Shown here: in pieces, positions 46,852 through 56,337 of the stretch | Layout of the letters: each line of letters opens with the position of its first letter | Numbering within the stretch: position 1 is the stretch's first letter | DNA from: CAVTLG01 sp963802635 | GTDB lineage: Bacteria; Chloroflexota; Ktedonobacteria; Ktedonobacterales; Ktedonobacteraceae | Assembly: GCA_963802635.1 (NCBI GenBank) | Contig: CAWDJJ010000003.1 | Span: 186,001-250,000, forward strand | Direction: 5' to 3' | DNA length: 64,000 bases | Notes under the pieces: model-generated | What the model saw: only the letters and a program-made list of their open reading frames with translations | Databases searched by the model: none | What the model was told of the DNA's origin: nothing | Program-made: the position numbers and the translations under genes

Positions 46852-46900
46852 TATTTACGCTTGAGTTCCGTTTTGATCATGTCAAGAAAGGGAGACAAGA

Positions 46901-47990
46901 ATGACCGCTGAATTCTACATCATCCTCAACACTCGTTCCTGGTGAATCCAAGTATGTCGGTCCTATTATCGATACGGATGTCCATGAGTCACTATCCTCA
47001 TGGGAGGAACTCCTTCCCTACTTAACAGAACCATGGCGAGGGTTGATTGAACATAAGGCTTGGTCAGCACCAGTTGCACCATTTGCTTTCTGGGCTAGCC
47101 ATGGCCTCAATCGGGCCGATTCTTTTCCAGCGTCTGGTGCCCCTCCGGGGGCCAGCTACGACCTTGTCAAGAAGCAAGTGCTCGATCTGTACCCGATCAA
47201 ACACGCTATTCTGACTGGTCTGTATACGTTTGGTCTCATGCCGATGCAATTCGAGTTTGCATCGGCTCTTGCATCAGCCTATAATGATTGGCTCCTTGAC
47301 CACTGGCTCAATAAAGACTCTCGCATCCTTGCCAGCATCCATGTAGCACCACAGGACCCACAGGCAGCGGCACGTGAGATTGACCGACTGGGTAATCACC
47401 CACGTGTCGTCCAGGTACTTCTACCGATGGCGCGGGCCTATGGTGAGCCATTCTACCATCCGATCTTTGAAGCAGCCCAACGCAATCATCTCGTCGTAGG
47501 CATCCATACTTCTACGGCTGTGAATGGTGCATTAGGAAAAGAACGCTATTACGTTGAATGGCATGTGAATATTCCCCAGGGAGCCATGTCTCTGTTGACT
47601 AGTCTGGTCTGTAATGGCGTGTTCGACAAGTATCCCGATCTGAAATTCGCCTTTCTTGAAATGGGCTGGAGTTGGCTGCCACATTTATTGTGGCGCTTAG
47701 ATCAAAACTATCGCTCTTTACATCAGGAGATCCCCTGGGTCAAACGTCTGCCTTCAGAATACATTCGTGAGCGCGTGAAGTTCTCAACGCAACCAACAGA
47801 AGATTTCAGCACCCAGAACTGGCTCCGCCTGATCGATATGCTAGAAACGGATCGCCTGCTCGTCTTCTCCACTGATTATCCGCATTGGGATTTTGATTCT
47901 CCTGATGCCTCCATACCGCGTGATTTACCTCCTGATCTAAGGCATCGCATTTTCTATGAGAATGCTCGAGAACTGTACAATCTTTCGTAG
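46901..47990 (+). pseudogene. Amidohydrolase family 2 (ACMSD-like), +1 frameshift near its start
   Basis: The ATG at 46901, behind GGGAG, reads only MTAEFYIILNTRSW before a stop. Dropping one T at 46913-46914 gives MTAESTSSSTLVPGESKYVG then PIIDTDVHESLSSWEELLPY, restoring the metal-binding D-x-H motif and continuing in the long frame to 47990. Downstream are VVQVLLPMARAYGEPFYHPI, a His in LVVGIHTSTAV, FLEMGWSWLPHLLWRLD and the closing metal-site VFSTDYPHWDFDSPD, typical of ACMSD-like decarboxylases/hydrolases. Rebuilt length about 362 residues. It follows the GntR regulator by 49 bp, so it is its likely target. Confidence 0.75.
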
Positions 47991-48060
47991 GCTATGTCTA
48001 TATATTTGAAGCCGATATCAGATTGCTCATGCACCGTACAAGCAAGAATAGGTGGTGTCT

Positions 48061-48516
48061 ATGAAATATCGTGTTTGTCATGTTGACGAGATAGCTCCAG
48101 GGGATAAACGCGGTTTTACGATCAAAAATATTCCGATTGTTGTAGTACACAGTAAGCAGGGGGAATTTTATGCCATGTACGGTCTGTGCCCCCATCAAAG
48201 GTGTTCATTAGCAGCAGGTGTGTTGGGAGGACTGACTGTGGCTTCACAACCAGGAGAACCATTTGAGTATATCCGCGAAGGAGAAATCCTGCGTTGTCCC
48301 TGGCACGCCTTCAGCTATGATGTGACCACAGGAGCGTGCTTGACAGATGCCAAGAAGCTGCGGGTCAAAACATATCCGCTCTCGATTAGTAATCAAGAAG
48401 TGTTTCTTGAAGTCTCAGGATTCTTGGTGGGAAGCCTGCCTGTCACTTTCATTTGTTGTAACGACTCAGAAGGGTGTGGGTCATCGCGTAGGGACAATCC
48501 CTTGCGGTTGTCCTAG
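48061..48516 (+). CDS. Rieske [2Fe-2S] protein
   Basis: A 151-residue ferredoxin-like Rieske domain with both ligand motifs: YGLCPHQRCSLAAG (C-x-H) and EILRCPWHAFSYDVTTGACL (C-x-x-H), separated by a 45-residue loop. It carries electrons to an oxygenase or acts alongside the amidohydrolase 70 bp upstream; the pair resembles small aromatic-degradation sets controlled by GntR proteins. ATG 48061 follows AGGTGGTG. The last 10-15 residues (RRDNPLRLS) are encoded by the start of a repeat element, so the natural C-terminus has been replaced. Confidence 0.8.
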   Translation: MKYRVCHVDEIAPGDKRGFTIKNIPIVVVHSKQGEFYAMYGLCPHQRCSLAAGVLGGLTVASQPGEPFEYIREGEILRCPWHAFSYDVTTGACLTDAKKLRVKTYPLSISNQEVFLEVSGFLVGSLPVTFICCNDSEGCGSSRRDNPLRLS

Positions 48517-48626
48517 CCGAACGAATGGTGGGGAGATGGGCCGCCGCAAGGGACACCAAGACCTTTTTCCCGCATCGAGGGCAACAGAGAGACAAAGAAA
48601 AAAGGTCTTGGCTCGGCCCCTACGCG
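48486..48626. repeat. MITE-like structured repeat
   Basis: The segment starts GCGTAGGGAC and ends GGCCCCTACGCG, giving imperfect inverted ends. Inside, TCCCTTGCGG pairs with CCGCAAGGGA, and CCAAGACCTTTTT (48556-48568) pairs with AAAAAAGGTCTTGG (48598-48611). No coding function. Similar GTAGGGGC ends appear at the IS4-family element at 49.7 kb, so the two may share an origin. Confidence 0.5.
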
Positions 48627-48728
48627 AACCTCCACGCTACCTGAAGAGTTAATATTTGTTAATACAGAAGCCGCCTGTGTTTGTCGATGATATTGTGAAC
48701 CAAGTTCTCATGAAAAGAGGAATCTACT

Positions 48729-49605
48729 ATGAAAAAGCTTGCTATAGTAACCTGGAGTGAAAGGCCTCAGTTATATCCCGATGATGCATTCATTGTTGCC
48801 CCACTACAACAACTTGGCTTTACCGTTGAAGCGCTTCCCTGGGATAGACAAAATACGAACTGGAGAGCATATGACTTAGTTCTAAGTAAAGCGTCTATTA
48901 AATACTATAGAAAATATGAGGAATTTATTCAGTGGACGAAGGATCTTGAAATAGCAGGAGTACCTGTTTTGAAATCCTGCAGCGACGTTACAATGGAACG
49001 CTCATAAAAAATATTTGCTTGATTTGCAAACAAAAGGAGTTGCCATTATTCCAACACAGCTATTTCATAAATGTGCGAAGATCGATTTACGTTCCCTTCT
49101 TGAGAAGGATGTTGCTGGCAACATCGTTATAAAACCTGCACTAGCAGGAGGAGGCGAAAGTATAACACAAATTGAAGGAACCTTCAAAGTGAGCAAGGAC
49201 TCTTTGCAGTCGCAACAAGCAAAAATTGAACAACTTATTCAGACATCTGACTTTTTTATCCAACCGTTCATGGAGGAAGTTGAGACGGAAGGGGAATATT
49301 CATTCATCTTTTTGGGAGGCAAGTATTCCCATGCCGTCATAAGAAAGCAGTCTGCTGGGGAATTTGCTATCAAAAGACTAGGAGGAGTTGTAGAAAAAGT
49401 TTCTCCCTCGCAAGGCTTCATCCAACAAGCAGAAAAAATCTATGAGGCATTACCACAGCCCCTCCTCTATGCACGAATTGATGCCGTGAATAGGCAAGGC
49501 ATACTTCATGTCATGGAAGCAGAACTTATTGATCCGATCCTTTACTTTGCTATGAATCCAGACGCTCCTATCGCTTACGCACAGGCAGTAAAAAAACTTC
49601 TGTGA
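48729..49605 (+). pseudogene. ATP-grasp ligase, split by a +1 frameshift
   Basis: The first frame (ATG 48729 behind GAGGA) encodes KLAIVTWSERPQLYPDDAFI then VLSKASIKYYRKYEEFIQWT, the N-terminal domain of a RimK/glutathione-synthetase-like ATP-grasp enzyme, and stops after SCSDVTMERS. Dropping one base at about 48990-48993 gives VTWNAHKKYLLDLQTKGVAI and joins the second frame: GNIVIKPALAGGGESITQIE (ATP loop), FIQPFMEEVETEGEYSFIFL (metal/ATP Glu) and VMEAELIDPILYFAMNP. Rebuilt length about 291 residues. It resembles DcsG-like or prokaryotic glutathione-synthetase-like ligases; the substrate is unknown. Confidence 0.75.
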
Positions 49606-49728
49606 TTAGTCAGGTTGTCAAGAAGGAGCAAAGCAGATGCTTCTATGAGGCATCGCATGCCAACAGCGTACTCTTTCCTCCGCGCTTTTGCCATCCTCAC
49701 ATACATCCAGGGTGGGCGTCATGTTTTT

Positions 49729-51346
49729 GCAAACGGGTAGGGGCGGCGCTTGCCTCCGCCCCACAGGCCGTCCCAGGCACATCAGGGGCGCACGCGAGGC
49801 ATACGTTGATACTAAATCAAAAAGAAAGAGAAAAAACGCGGTTGAAAGCACGGACGATGGGAACGAGGCTCGCATTTGCGCCTACCATAGCGCTCCTTCC
49901 TGACGCACACCAGGTCAGCAGGAGCAGGCAGGTAGGGTTCAAGCAAGGCCGGGACGATGGGTTGATAGCGTCGAGAAGGGCGGATAAGTCCCTGCTGGTG
50001 GCCTTTGCGCACCAACAAACTGCACAGGCTCTCTCCCATGGCTCGTGCCGGGGCGTGAGCCAGCAGCTTGACCAGCACCGGCAAGGAGACCGCAAAGAGT
50101 TCCACGCCCGCCTCTGCGGCCACCCGCAGGTGCAAGGCATGCAGGATTTGAGCCAGGATGAAGGCGCACAAGAGTTGTTGGAGCACCAGGATGGGAAAGC
50201 TCGACCACCACAGGTGCAGACCCAACTCCCCTTTGAGCATTTTGAAAGCCAACTCGATATCCCATCGGCGAGCATACAAACGGGCGGCATCACTCATGCT
50301 CAGCAACGCCGGGTCTCGCACATTGGTCACGTAGCGATAGCAGATCCCAGCATGCTCAAACTGGATCAAGCGCACCAGATGCTTGGCTTTATCTGCGTTG
50401 TAGGCCCCCAGCCAGATAAGCGCATCCAAGGTCGTGCCTTGCTGCACGAAGACATGCACGATCTGGTAGGAGGTCTTTTCCCGCATCCGCGAAAGCCACC
50501 AATAGCCCTGATCGGTGAGCCAATCGAACCACGCGAAGCTGAAATAGCCCAGATCTGCCAGGATGAGGGTTCCTTTTGGATGCCAGCCAGCAGTTCTTCG
50601 ACGAAGAGCTTCTCATTGGCAAAGACATCCTCTCGAAAGAGCACGCGCACCCACTGCTGTCGCTGGATATCGAAGAGGGCGGCCAGTTTGCCCACCAGCA
50701 AGCGGGCACTCTCCACTGGCTCTTCACGCACGTCCTGGCAGGTACGCCGGACCGCATCGAGCGTACTTTGATCCAACGCCAGGATGCGGGTCGCGAAGGG
50801 AGCCAGGTCCCGGTCTTGCACCTGAGTCGTCCAAGGCAACACTGCCTGACTGACCCGCGCGAGCAGGTCGTCCAAGGAGTCCAGCTTGGCGTGCAGCAAG
50901 CGTTTGCGCACCGCGTCACGCGTCAGATCCAGGATAGGCAGATGGCCGATCCCGGTCCAGGTAATCAAGCGCCAAAGACTGGCAAAGCTGGTGGACCCTT
51001 GCAGCATTGTCTGCAGCATCGCCAGCCAGAGATGATCATGAGACAAGGTGGCTGGACGTCCCCGTCCACGCGTGACTGCCGTGGTCGGAGCACTCACCGA
51101 TCCCGCAGACAGCACGTTGAGCAGAAGGGCAATGATCTGATTGGCCGGACTCTTGGGCATCTCCTCTTGCGTCGATGCGATAGAATGTTTCATGGAGGAC
51201 CTTCCTTTTCGGAGAAATTTATGTATGAAAAGATTGTCCTCCTTTTCTCCCCTCCACGCAAGAGATTTCGCCATTTTGTCCTCCCTTTCTCTCTGGTTTC
51301 TTATTTAGTATCAACGCATGGGCAAGCTCCGCCCCTACCCGTTTGC
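49729..51346. mobile_element. IS4-family insertion sequence (inactive)
   Basis: The ends are inverted repeats: GCAAACGGGTAGGGGCGG followed by mGCTTGCC at 49729 and, reversed, at 51346. An inner part CGTTGATACTAAAT is exact at 49804-49817 and 51303-51316. The left copy carries an extra 45 bp between the outer and inner parts. Weaker similarity (GGGTGxxCGTC) continues outside, so the true ends may lie up to 60 bp further out. No target duplication could be confirmed. It lies just 3' of the split NB-ARC regulator. Confidence 0.65.
49812..51193 (-). pseudogene. IS4-family transposase, frameshifted
   Basis: From ATG 51193 (behind AAGGAAGG) the first frame carries the first catalytic Asp region ILALDQSTLDAVRR and runs to ELLAGIQK. 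The continuing part is in another frame: GTLILADLGYFSFAWFDWLT (second Asp), then YARRWDIELAFKMLKGELGL, which is the Y-R-E-K signature of IS4 transposases with the third acidic residue. One base is missing near 50566 (AAAAGGAACC should hold one more G). IS4 elements are not known to use programmed frameshifting, so the transposase is probably dead. Confidence 0.8.
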
Positions 51347-52785
51347 TCTTGCCTTTGCTCAACCGGTCAGGTGCTCCAGCGCAAAAAACGACGGACACCC
51401 ATACATCCACATCTTCCCGCGCTAGCTAACCCAATGTGAATCATCTAAGTATGCCTCCATCTGAGCGTTCTCCCCACGCGCTCCCGCCACGCGAGCCAGA
51501 TTGGTCAGCAAATCACAGATGTGTTGACTTTCTGTACGCTCGCGTGCTAGCAACAACCCTTCCTGCGCATATGCCTCAGAGCGGGCAAAATCTCCCTGTC
51601 GCATGGCAACCTCTCCCAACAACATGAGCAAGCGACAGATATGGTCACTGCTCTCACATTCGCGGGCCAGGATTAAGCCCTCGCGCCAGTAGACCTCAGC
51701 TTGATTATCGTCCCCTTGCCGATAGACGACACATCCGAGATTGAACAAAACAGTCGCCACAGCCAATCTATCACCCGACCAGATGGCAGTCTGATAGGCA
51801 CGTTGCAGATGCAATTTTGCCAGATCATAGAGACCACGTGCCAGCAAGAAAGGCGCAAACGCGTTTATACCGCGTACAAACTTAGCGTATCTACCAGCCT
51901 CGAAGGCGTACTTCAGACCCGCAAGGATGTTTCGACTCTCGCGTTCTAATGCCTCATAATCTGCCGCATGGCGTTCAATATAAGCGGTTATGTAAGCCAC
52001 CAACCGTTCGCTCGCCAGGGTTTCCGTCAAATGCGCGCTGGCATAATCCGCAATGGTCTGATGTAGTGTATAGCGTCCCGCACCACTACTTTCGAGCAAG
52101 CCTGCGTCGGAAAGGGCGTCCAGAGCCTCTACCGCAACTTGAGAAACCGCCAGCGCGGCCTCTTCGGAAAAGCTATTCGGCTTGGCTGGAAATACAGACA
52201 GCGCTCGCAGTACAGCACGTGCTTGCGCGTCTAATTGTTGGTCGCTCACTGCGATGGCGGATTGCAGTGAGAGTGGTATCCCTGCCGCAAGACTTGGCGA
52301 GCGCTCCAGCGGTGCCTGCGGCTCGCTTAAATGCAGACGTTGCGGCGCATCGCGCAAGCGCGTCAGAGCTGCGTGCAAGCGCCGTGGTTGACCACTCTGG
52401 GCCTGTGTCTGGAGATATTTGCCCATCAGCGTCAGGGCCAGGGGCAGACCACCAACTTCCTGTATGAGGGTCTGTGCCGTGTGCGGATCGCGCGTCACCA
52501 CCTCTGGAGCCAACTGCGTCAGCAAGGCCAGCCCCTCATCCATATTCAATTCATGGATGGCGTGAGCACTATCACGGGCAATACTTAAGGCGATGTTCGG
52601 AAAGCGGGTCGTGGCAAGCAATGCACAGTGCGGGCCTCCGACTTTAAAAGGTAGCGCGGACTCGATCTCCCACACGTCGTCGATGACCAGCAGCATGCGT
52701 CGCTGGCCTATCGCGGCCCGCAGGGCAAACGCACAAGCTTCGATGCTCTTCTCTTTTGCCCTCTCTGTGAACGGTAGCCCTGGTG

Positions 52786-54085
52786 CAGGGCTTGTGAATT
52801 ATTGCTGAGAGGAAAGAGACTCCAAAATCTGGTACGATAGGCATTCCAAACCCACCTGTCGAAAAGAAGGAGTCTCTGATGACCTATTCTACCGCATTGC
52901 CACTCACCCTGCCTTCCTTGAGCAGTGATCGCCGTCAGCAGTTATTGGAAAAGCAGTCCCTGCTCAGTTTGTACGAAGTGTTGACAACCATCCCTGACCC
53001 CCGTTCCAAGCATGGATTGCGCTATGAGCTGGCATACCTGCTCGTCTGCCTGATCGCAGGCTTGCTCTGCAACTGTGACTCGACCTTGGCGATTGCCGCG
53101 TGGTGTCGTGATCAGCGCCATCTGCTGGTCCAACTCTTCGGCCCTCGCCGTTTTCTGTGCCCAAGCGACTCACTCTATCGCAAACTGCTCGCACGTTTGA
53201 GCGCCGAACAGATCGAGTACACCTTGGCTGACTGGATACGCCGCACCCTGCAAGCCCAACCAGATGATCCCATCGCTTTAGATGGCAAGACTGTTCGTGG
53301 GGCCAGAATGGCTGAAGCGTCCGCTCCCCATCTGCTCTCTTTCCGCACGCACCACAGTCAGGAAACCTTGTTGCAAGTCCTGGTTTCTGAGAAAACCAAC
53401 GAGATCCCGATTGCCCAGCTTCTCTTGCCTTGCTTGCCTGTCTGTGGACGCGTTTTCACCGCTGATGCTTTGCATACCCAGAAGGATTTCCTCCGGTGTG
53501 TGGACGCATTAGGCGGAAAAACGGTTCTCACTGTCAAAAACAACCAACCAACGCTCTTTGCAGACCTGCAAACCTATTTTGCCGATCCCCATGCCTCCTT
53601 TGAGCAGTTTGCCACCCTCGATCAGCAGCGTGGACGCATCGAAAAACGGACCATCCGTGTGAGTACCGAGATGAACTCCTATCTGGTTGACTGGCCGCTT
53701 ATCCAGCAGGTGGCTGAGTTGACACGAACCGTCACCATTCGCAAAACCGGACAAACGAGCCACGAGGTCGTCTATCTCATTACTCCCCTGACTCCTGGGG
53801 AGGCTGATCCATCCCGTTTACTCACCATCGTACGAGGACATTGGGGCATCGAGAACTCCTCTCATTTTGTTCGCGATGTCACCTTTGGAGAGGATCGTTC
53901 TCGTCTCCGCTCTGGCGATGGTCCACAGATCATGGCTGCTTTCCGCAATCTTGCCATCACCCTTATTCATCGTCAGGGATCTTCTCAGATTGCCGCCACT
54001 CGTCGCCACTTTGCCTCCCATCCTCTTCATGCTTTTCGATTGCTCCTTCCCAGGAGCTTTGCCCAGCAATAATTCACAAGCCCTG
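52786..54085. mobile_element. ISAs1-family insertion sequence, 1300 bp, intact
   Basis: Perfect 22-bp terminal inverted repeats start CAGGGCTTGTGAATTATTGC at 52786 and end with the reverse complement at 54085. GCCCTGGTG flanks both ends (52777-52785 and 54086-54094), an exact 9-bp target duplication. It contains one complete transposase gene. Exact ends and duplication indicate a recent insertion. Confidence 0.95.
52879..54072 (+). CDS. ISAs1-family transposase
   Basis: A 397-residue DDE transposase. N-terminal DUF4338-like region: YEVLTTIPDPRSKHGLRYEL with the family's D-P-R and LAYLLVCLIAGLLCN. Catalytic acidic residues are in IALDGKTVRGARM, VFTADALHTQKDFLRCV and RGHWGIENSSHFVRDVTFGE. Length is normal and the frame unbroken, so it is probably active. 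ATG 52879 follows AAGGAG. The stop overlaps the right inverted repeat. Confidence 0.93.
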   Translation: MTYSTALPLTLPSLSSDRRQQLLEKQSLLSLYEVLTTIPDPRSKHGLRYELAYLLVCLIAGLLCNCDSTLAIAAWCRDQRHLLVQLFGPRRFLCPSDSLYRKLLARLSAEQIEYTLADWIRRTLQAQPDDPIALDGKTVRGARMAEASAPHLLSFRTHHSQETLLQVLVSEKTNEIPIAQLLLPCLPVCGRVFTADALHTQKDFLRCVDALGGKTVLTVKNNQPTLFADLQTYFADPHASFEQFATLDQQRGRIEKRTIRVSTEMNSYLVDWPLIQQVAELTRTVTIRKTGQTSHEVVYLITPLTPGEADPSRLLTIVRGHWGIENSSHFVRDVTFGEDRSRLRSGDGPQIMAAFRNLAITLIHRQGSSQIAATRRHFASHPLHAFRLLLPRSFAQQ

Positions 54086-54096
54086 GCCCTGGTGCA

Positions 54097-54175
54097 TTTT
54101 CACTTGACCTCTGAGGGCTTTGTGTGTATACTATATCCCCAGAAGGGCGGCTGGAGTCTTTTTTTTCACTTGACC
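54097..54175. repeat. 13-bp direct repeats 66 bp apart within the regulator gene
   Basis: TTTTCACTTGACC occurs at 54097-54109 and 54163-54175. The 66-bp period equals 22 codons, so it keeps the reading frame and inserts a Ser-rich stretch (SSGSSEKKDSSRPSGD) where related NB-ARC proteins have a shorter loop. It may mark a small in-frame duplication or footprint. Confidence 0.45.
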
Positions 54176-54747
54176 CGCTTGAGGGTACTGAAAAGCGACT
54201 CAGTTGCTCCAGCACATCAGGATGGGGACCCAGACCAGCCCATAGCACCCCATCACAGAAGGTCTCAAGCACTCTGGGATGGTGCACCAGCGTCGCGACC
54301 AGAGCCGTTTTGCCCACACCAGGTAATCCGCTCAGTGCGACGCTTTTACCCGCACAGACTTGCGCTAAGAGGGTATCTAGCAGCTCCTGACGGCCCACAA
54401 GACCCCTGCCCTCATTTGGTAGAGGCGGGATCGTCGGGCCATATGGTAAAGACTGTGCTAACACCTGTTGTTCGATAACAGAGGGTACCGCTGGCGGTTC
54501 ATAGCTTTCATCTCCGACAAACCCCAGTTCCTGCGCACTCTTGCCAAAGAGTCGACAGAGCCTCTCACGAAAAATTGGCTGTGGAGACGATACGCCGCGC
54601 TCCCAGCGACTCACATTCTTCTCTGAAGAGTCAATCTCCTCAGCAACCTTTGCCTGAGACCATCCCCGTAGCTCCCGTTCATGTTTGAGTCGTAGATTGG
54701 GCTTCATCTCAAGTCCCTCCTGGAGATAGCAAAGAGATTCTTACTCC

Positions 54748-56337
54748 TTATTGCTCGTTTGCCTCTGAGACTTTGCCCCAGCCACCGCCACCAGGAGAGG
54801 CGACCGTTAAGCGATCACCTGGCAGCGCACGGAAATGGACTTTCCCTGGGAGCAGCGTTTCCTGGCCCTCATGATACAGACGATTCTCCCCACGCTTGCC
54901 TGGTTCTCCCCCTTGCAATCCATAAGGAGGAAGCTGCCGTCTCTCCGTCAGCAACGTGACTTCGGTCGGCACCTCAAAGGTAATCTCGCGCAGTAAGCCA
55001 TCACCACCACGCGCCGCTCCACAACCTCCAGAACCGTCGCGCAACTGATATTTCGTGATGCGCATCGGGTAGGCATATTCTAATGCCTCAACCGGCGTAT
55101 TTAAGGTATTAGTCATGTGCGTGTGCATACCTGAGACCCCATCAAGCCCCGGGCGAGCACCCATACCACCACCCATGGTTTCATAGTAGGTAAACTGTTG
55201 TTGGGTACGTGGATCAGTACCGCCCGCCGCAATATTGTTCATCGTTCCCTGGCTGGCAGCAGGAATCACCTGAGGCAGGGCCTGGGCAAAGGCTCCAAAG
55301 ATAACGTCGGTGATGCGCTGCGATGTCTCGACATTCCCCTGCGCTACCCCGGATGGCGGTCTGGCATTGACCACAGTTCCGCTCGGCGCAATGACGGTAA
55401 CAGGGGCAAAAGTGCCATGATTCATAGGAGCGTCATCCGGCATCAAACAGCGAATGACATAGTAGGTTGCCGATTTAGCCACGGAAACCACCGTATTAAT
55501 GTTCCCGCGCACTTGCGGACAACTGCCCGTAAAATCAACCGTGACATGGCATCCACGCACAGTCACCGTCGCGGTAATGGGAATGGTTGTATCATTGATA
55601 CCATCGTCGTCAAGATAATCAGTGAACTGATAGCTACCATCCGGGATAGTCTCAATCGTCGCCTCAGTGATTCTTCTGGCATAGGCAATCAGTTCAGCAA
55701 AATGCTCCTCAAGCATCGCCAGTCCCCAACGATCTACCATTTCTTGCAACCGACGCACAGCAGTACGGTTAGCTGCAACCTGGGCCGCCAGATCTCCGCG
55801 CCGCTCATCTGGCGTACGCACATTGCGTAGCAGCAGAGCTAGAAGCGCACGATTTGGCAGACCCGCCTCCCACAGTTTAATCGGCGGAATGATTAAGCCT
55901 TCCTGGTAAATCTCGGTTGCCAGCGGCATCGAGCCTGGAGACATACCTCCAACGTCCGCGTGATGCGCACGGTTGGCGGCAAAGCCAATCAGCCTGGACT
56001 CGTCGGCTACCTGCACGAAGATCGGCGCAATCAGCGTGATATCTGGCAGGTGCGTCCCCCCCAGAAATGGATCATTTAAGGCAATAATGTCCCCCGGTGC
56101 CAGGTGATCGAAGGTGACGAGCGCTGCCGCCACTGAATCTGGCATAGAACCCAGGTGGACCGGAATATGAGCAGCTTGAGCAATGAGTTGACCGTGAGCA
56201 TCGAAGAGGGCGCAAGAGAAATCTCTGCGCTCTTTAATATTCGGCGAGTAGCTGCTATGCGTCAGCACCACCCCCATCTCTTCGGCTATGGCAGTCAATG
56301 CGCTACGAAAGATTTCCAGGCTAATTGGGTTTACCAC
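54748..56337 (-). CDS. Hydantoinase B/oxoprolinase family protein
   Basis: The 529-residue protein is the B subunit type of ATP-dependent hydantoinase/oxoprolinase. Conserved stretches: EIFRSALTAIAEEMGVVLTH then SSYSPNIKERRDFSCALFD, QAAHIPVHLGSMPDSV, DIIALNDPFLGGTHLPDITL, NRAHHADVGGMSPGSM with metal-type His/Asp residues, and YPMRITKYQLRDGSGGCGAA. Glycine-rich end PGGGGWGK is usual. The GTG start at 56337 overlaps the stop of the A-subunit gene; GAAAGGA precedes it. Confidence 0.9.
   Translation of the reverse strand: MVNPISLEIFRSALTAIAEEMGVVLTHSSYSPNIKERRDFSCALFDAHGQLIAQAAHIPVHLGSMPDSVAAALVTFDHLAPGDIIALNDPFLGGTHLPDITLIAPIFVQVADESRLIGFAANRAHHADVGGMSPGSMPLATEIYQEGLIIPPIKLWEAGLPNRALLALLLRNVRTPDERRGDLAAQVAANRTAVRRLQEMVDRWGLAMLEEHFAELIAYARRITEATIETIPDGSYQFTDYLDDDGINDTTIPITATVTVRGCHVTVDFTGSCPQVRGNINTVVSVAKSATYYVIRCLMPDDAPMNHGTFAPVTVIAPSGTVVNARPPSGVAQGNVETSQRITDVIFGAFAQALPQVIPAASQGTMNNIAAGGTDPRTQQQFTYYETMGGGMGARPGLDGVSGMHTHMTNTLNTPVEALEYAYPMRITKYQLRDGSGGCGAARGGDGLLREITFEVPTEVTLLTERRQLPPYGLQGGEPGKRGENRLYHEGQETLLPGKVHFRALPGDRLTVASPGGGGWGKVSEANEQ

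Larger units (their letters stand above)
51422..54707 (-). pseudogene. XRE-NB-ARC-TPR regulator interrupted by an ISAs1-family element
   Basis: The N-terminal part (54707 to 54086) has an XRE HTH (ELRGWSQAKVAEEIDSSEKN then VSRWERG) and the NTPase start with Walker A, VALSGLPGVGKTALVATLV. The C-terminal part (52785 to 51422) resumes with SIEACAFALRAAIGQRR, Walker B MLLVIDDVWEIE, LLATTRFPNIALSIA, VGGLPLALTLMG (GLPL motif) and TPR-like helices. Deleting the IS and one copy of the 9-bp duplication restores one continuous frame of 659 codons (junction SENAPG-LPFTERAKEK). So it was a complete STAND-type regulator before the insertion. Confidence 0.85.

Noticed and set aside
50560..50575. Programmed frameshift in the IS4 transposase at AAAAGG
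   Set aside because: IS4-family elements are not known to use it, the site is not a proper slippery heptamer, and no downstream stimulatory structure is visible. A lost base is simpler.
49602..50771. Long plus-strand frame (389 codons) over the IS4 transposase
   Set aside because: It runs antisense to a transposase with clear catalytic motifs, and its translation is low-complexity Gln/His/Arg-rich with no domain.
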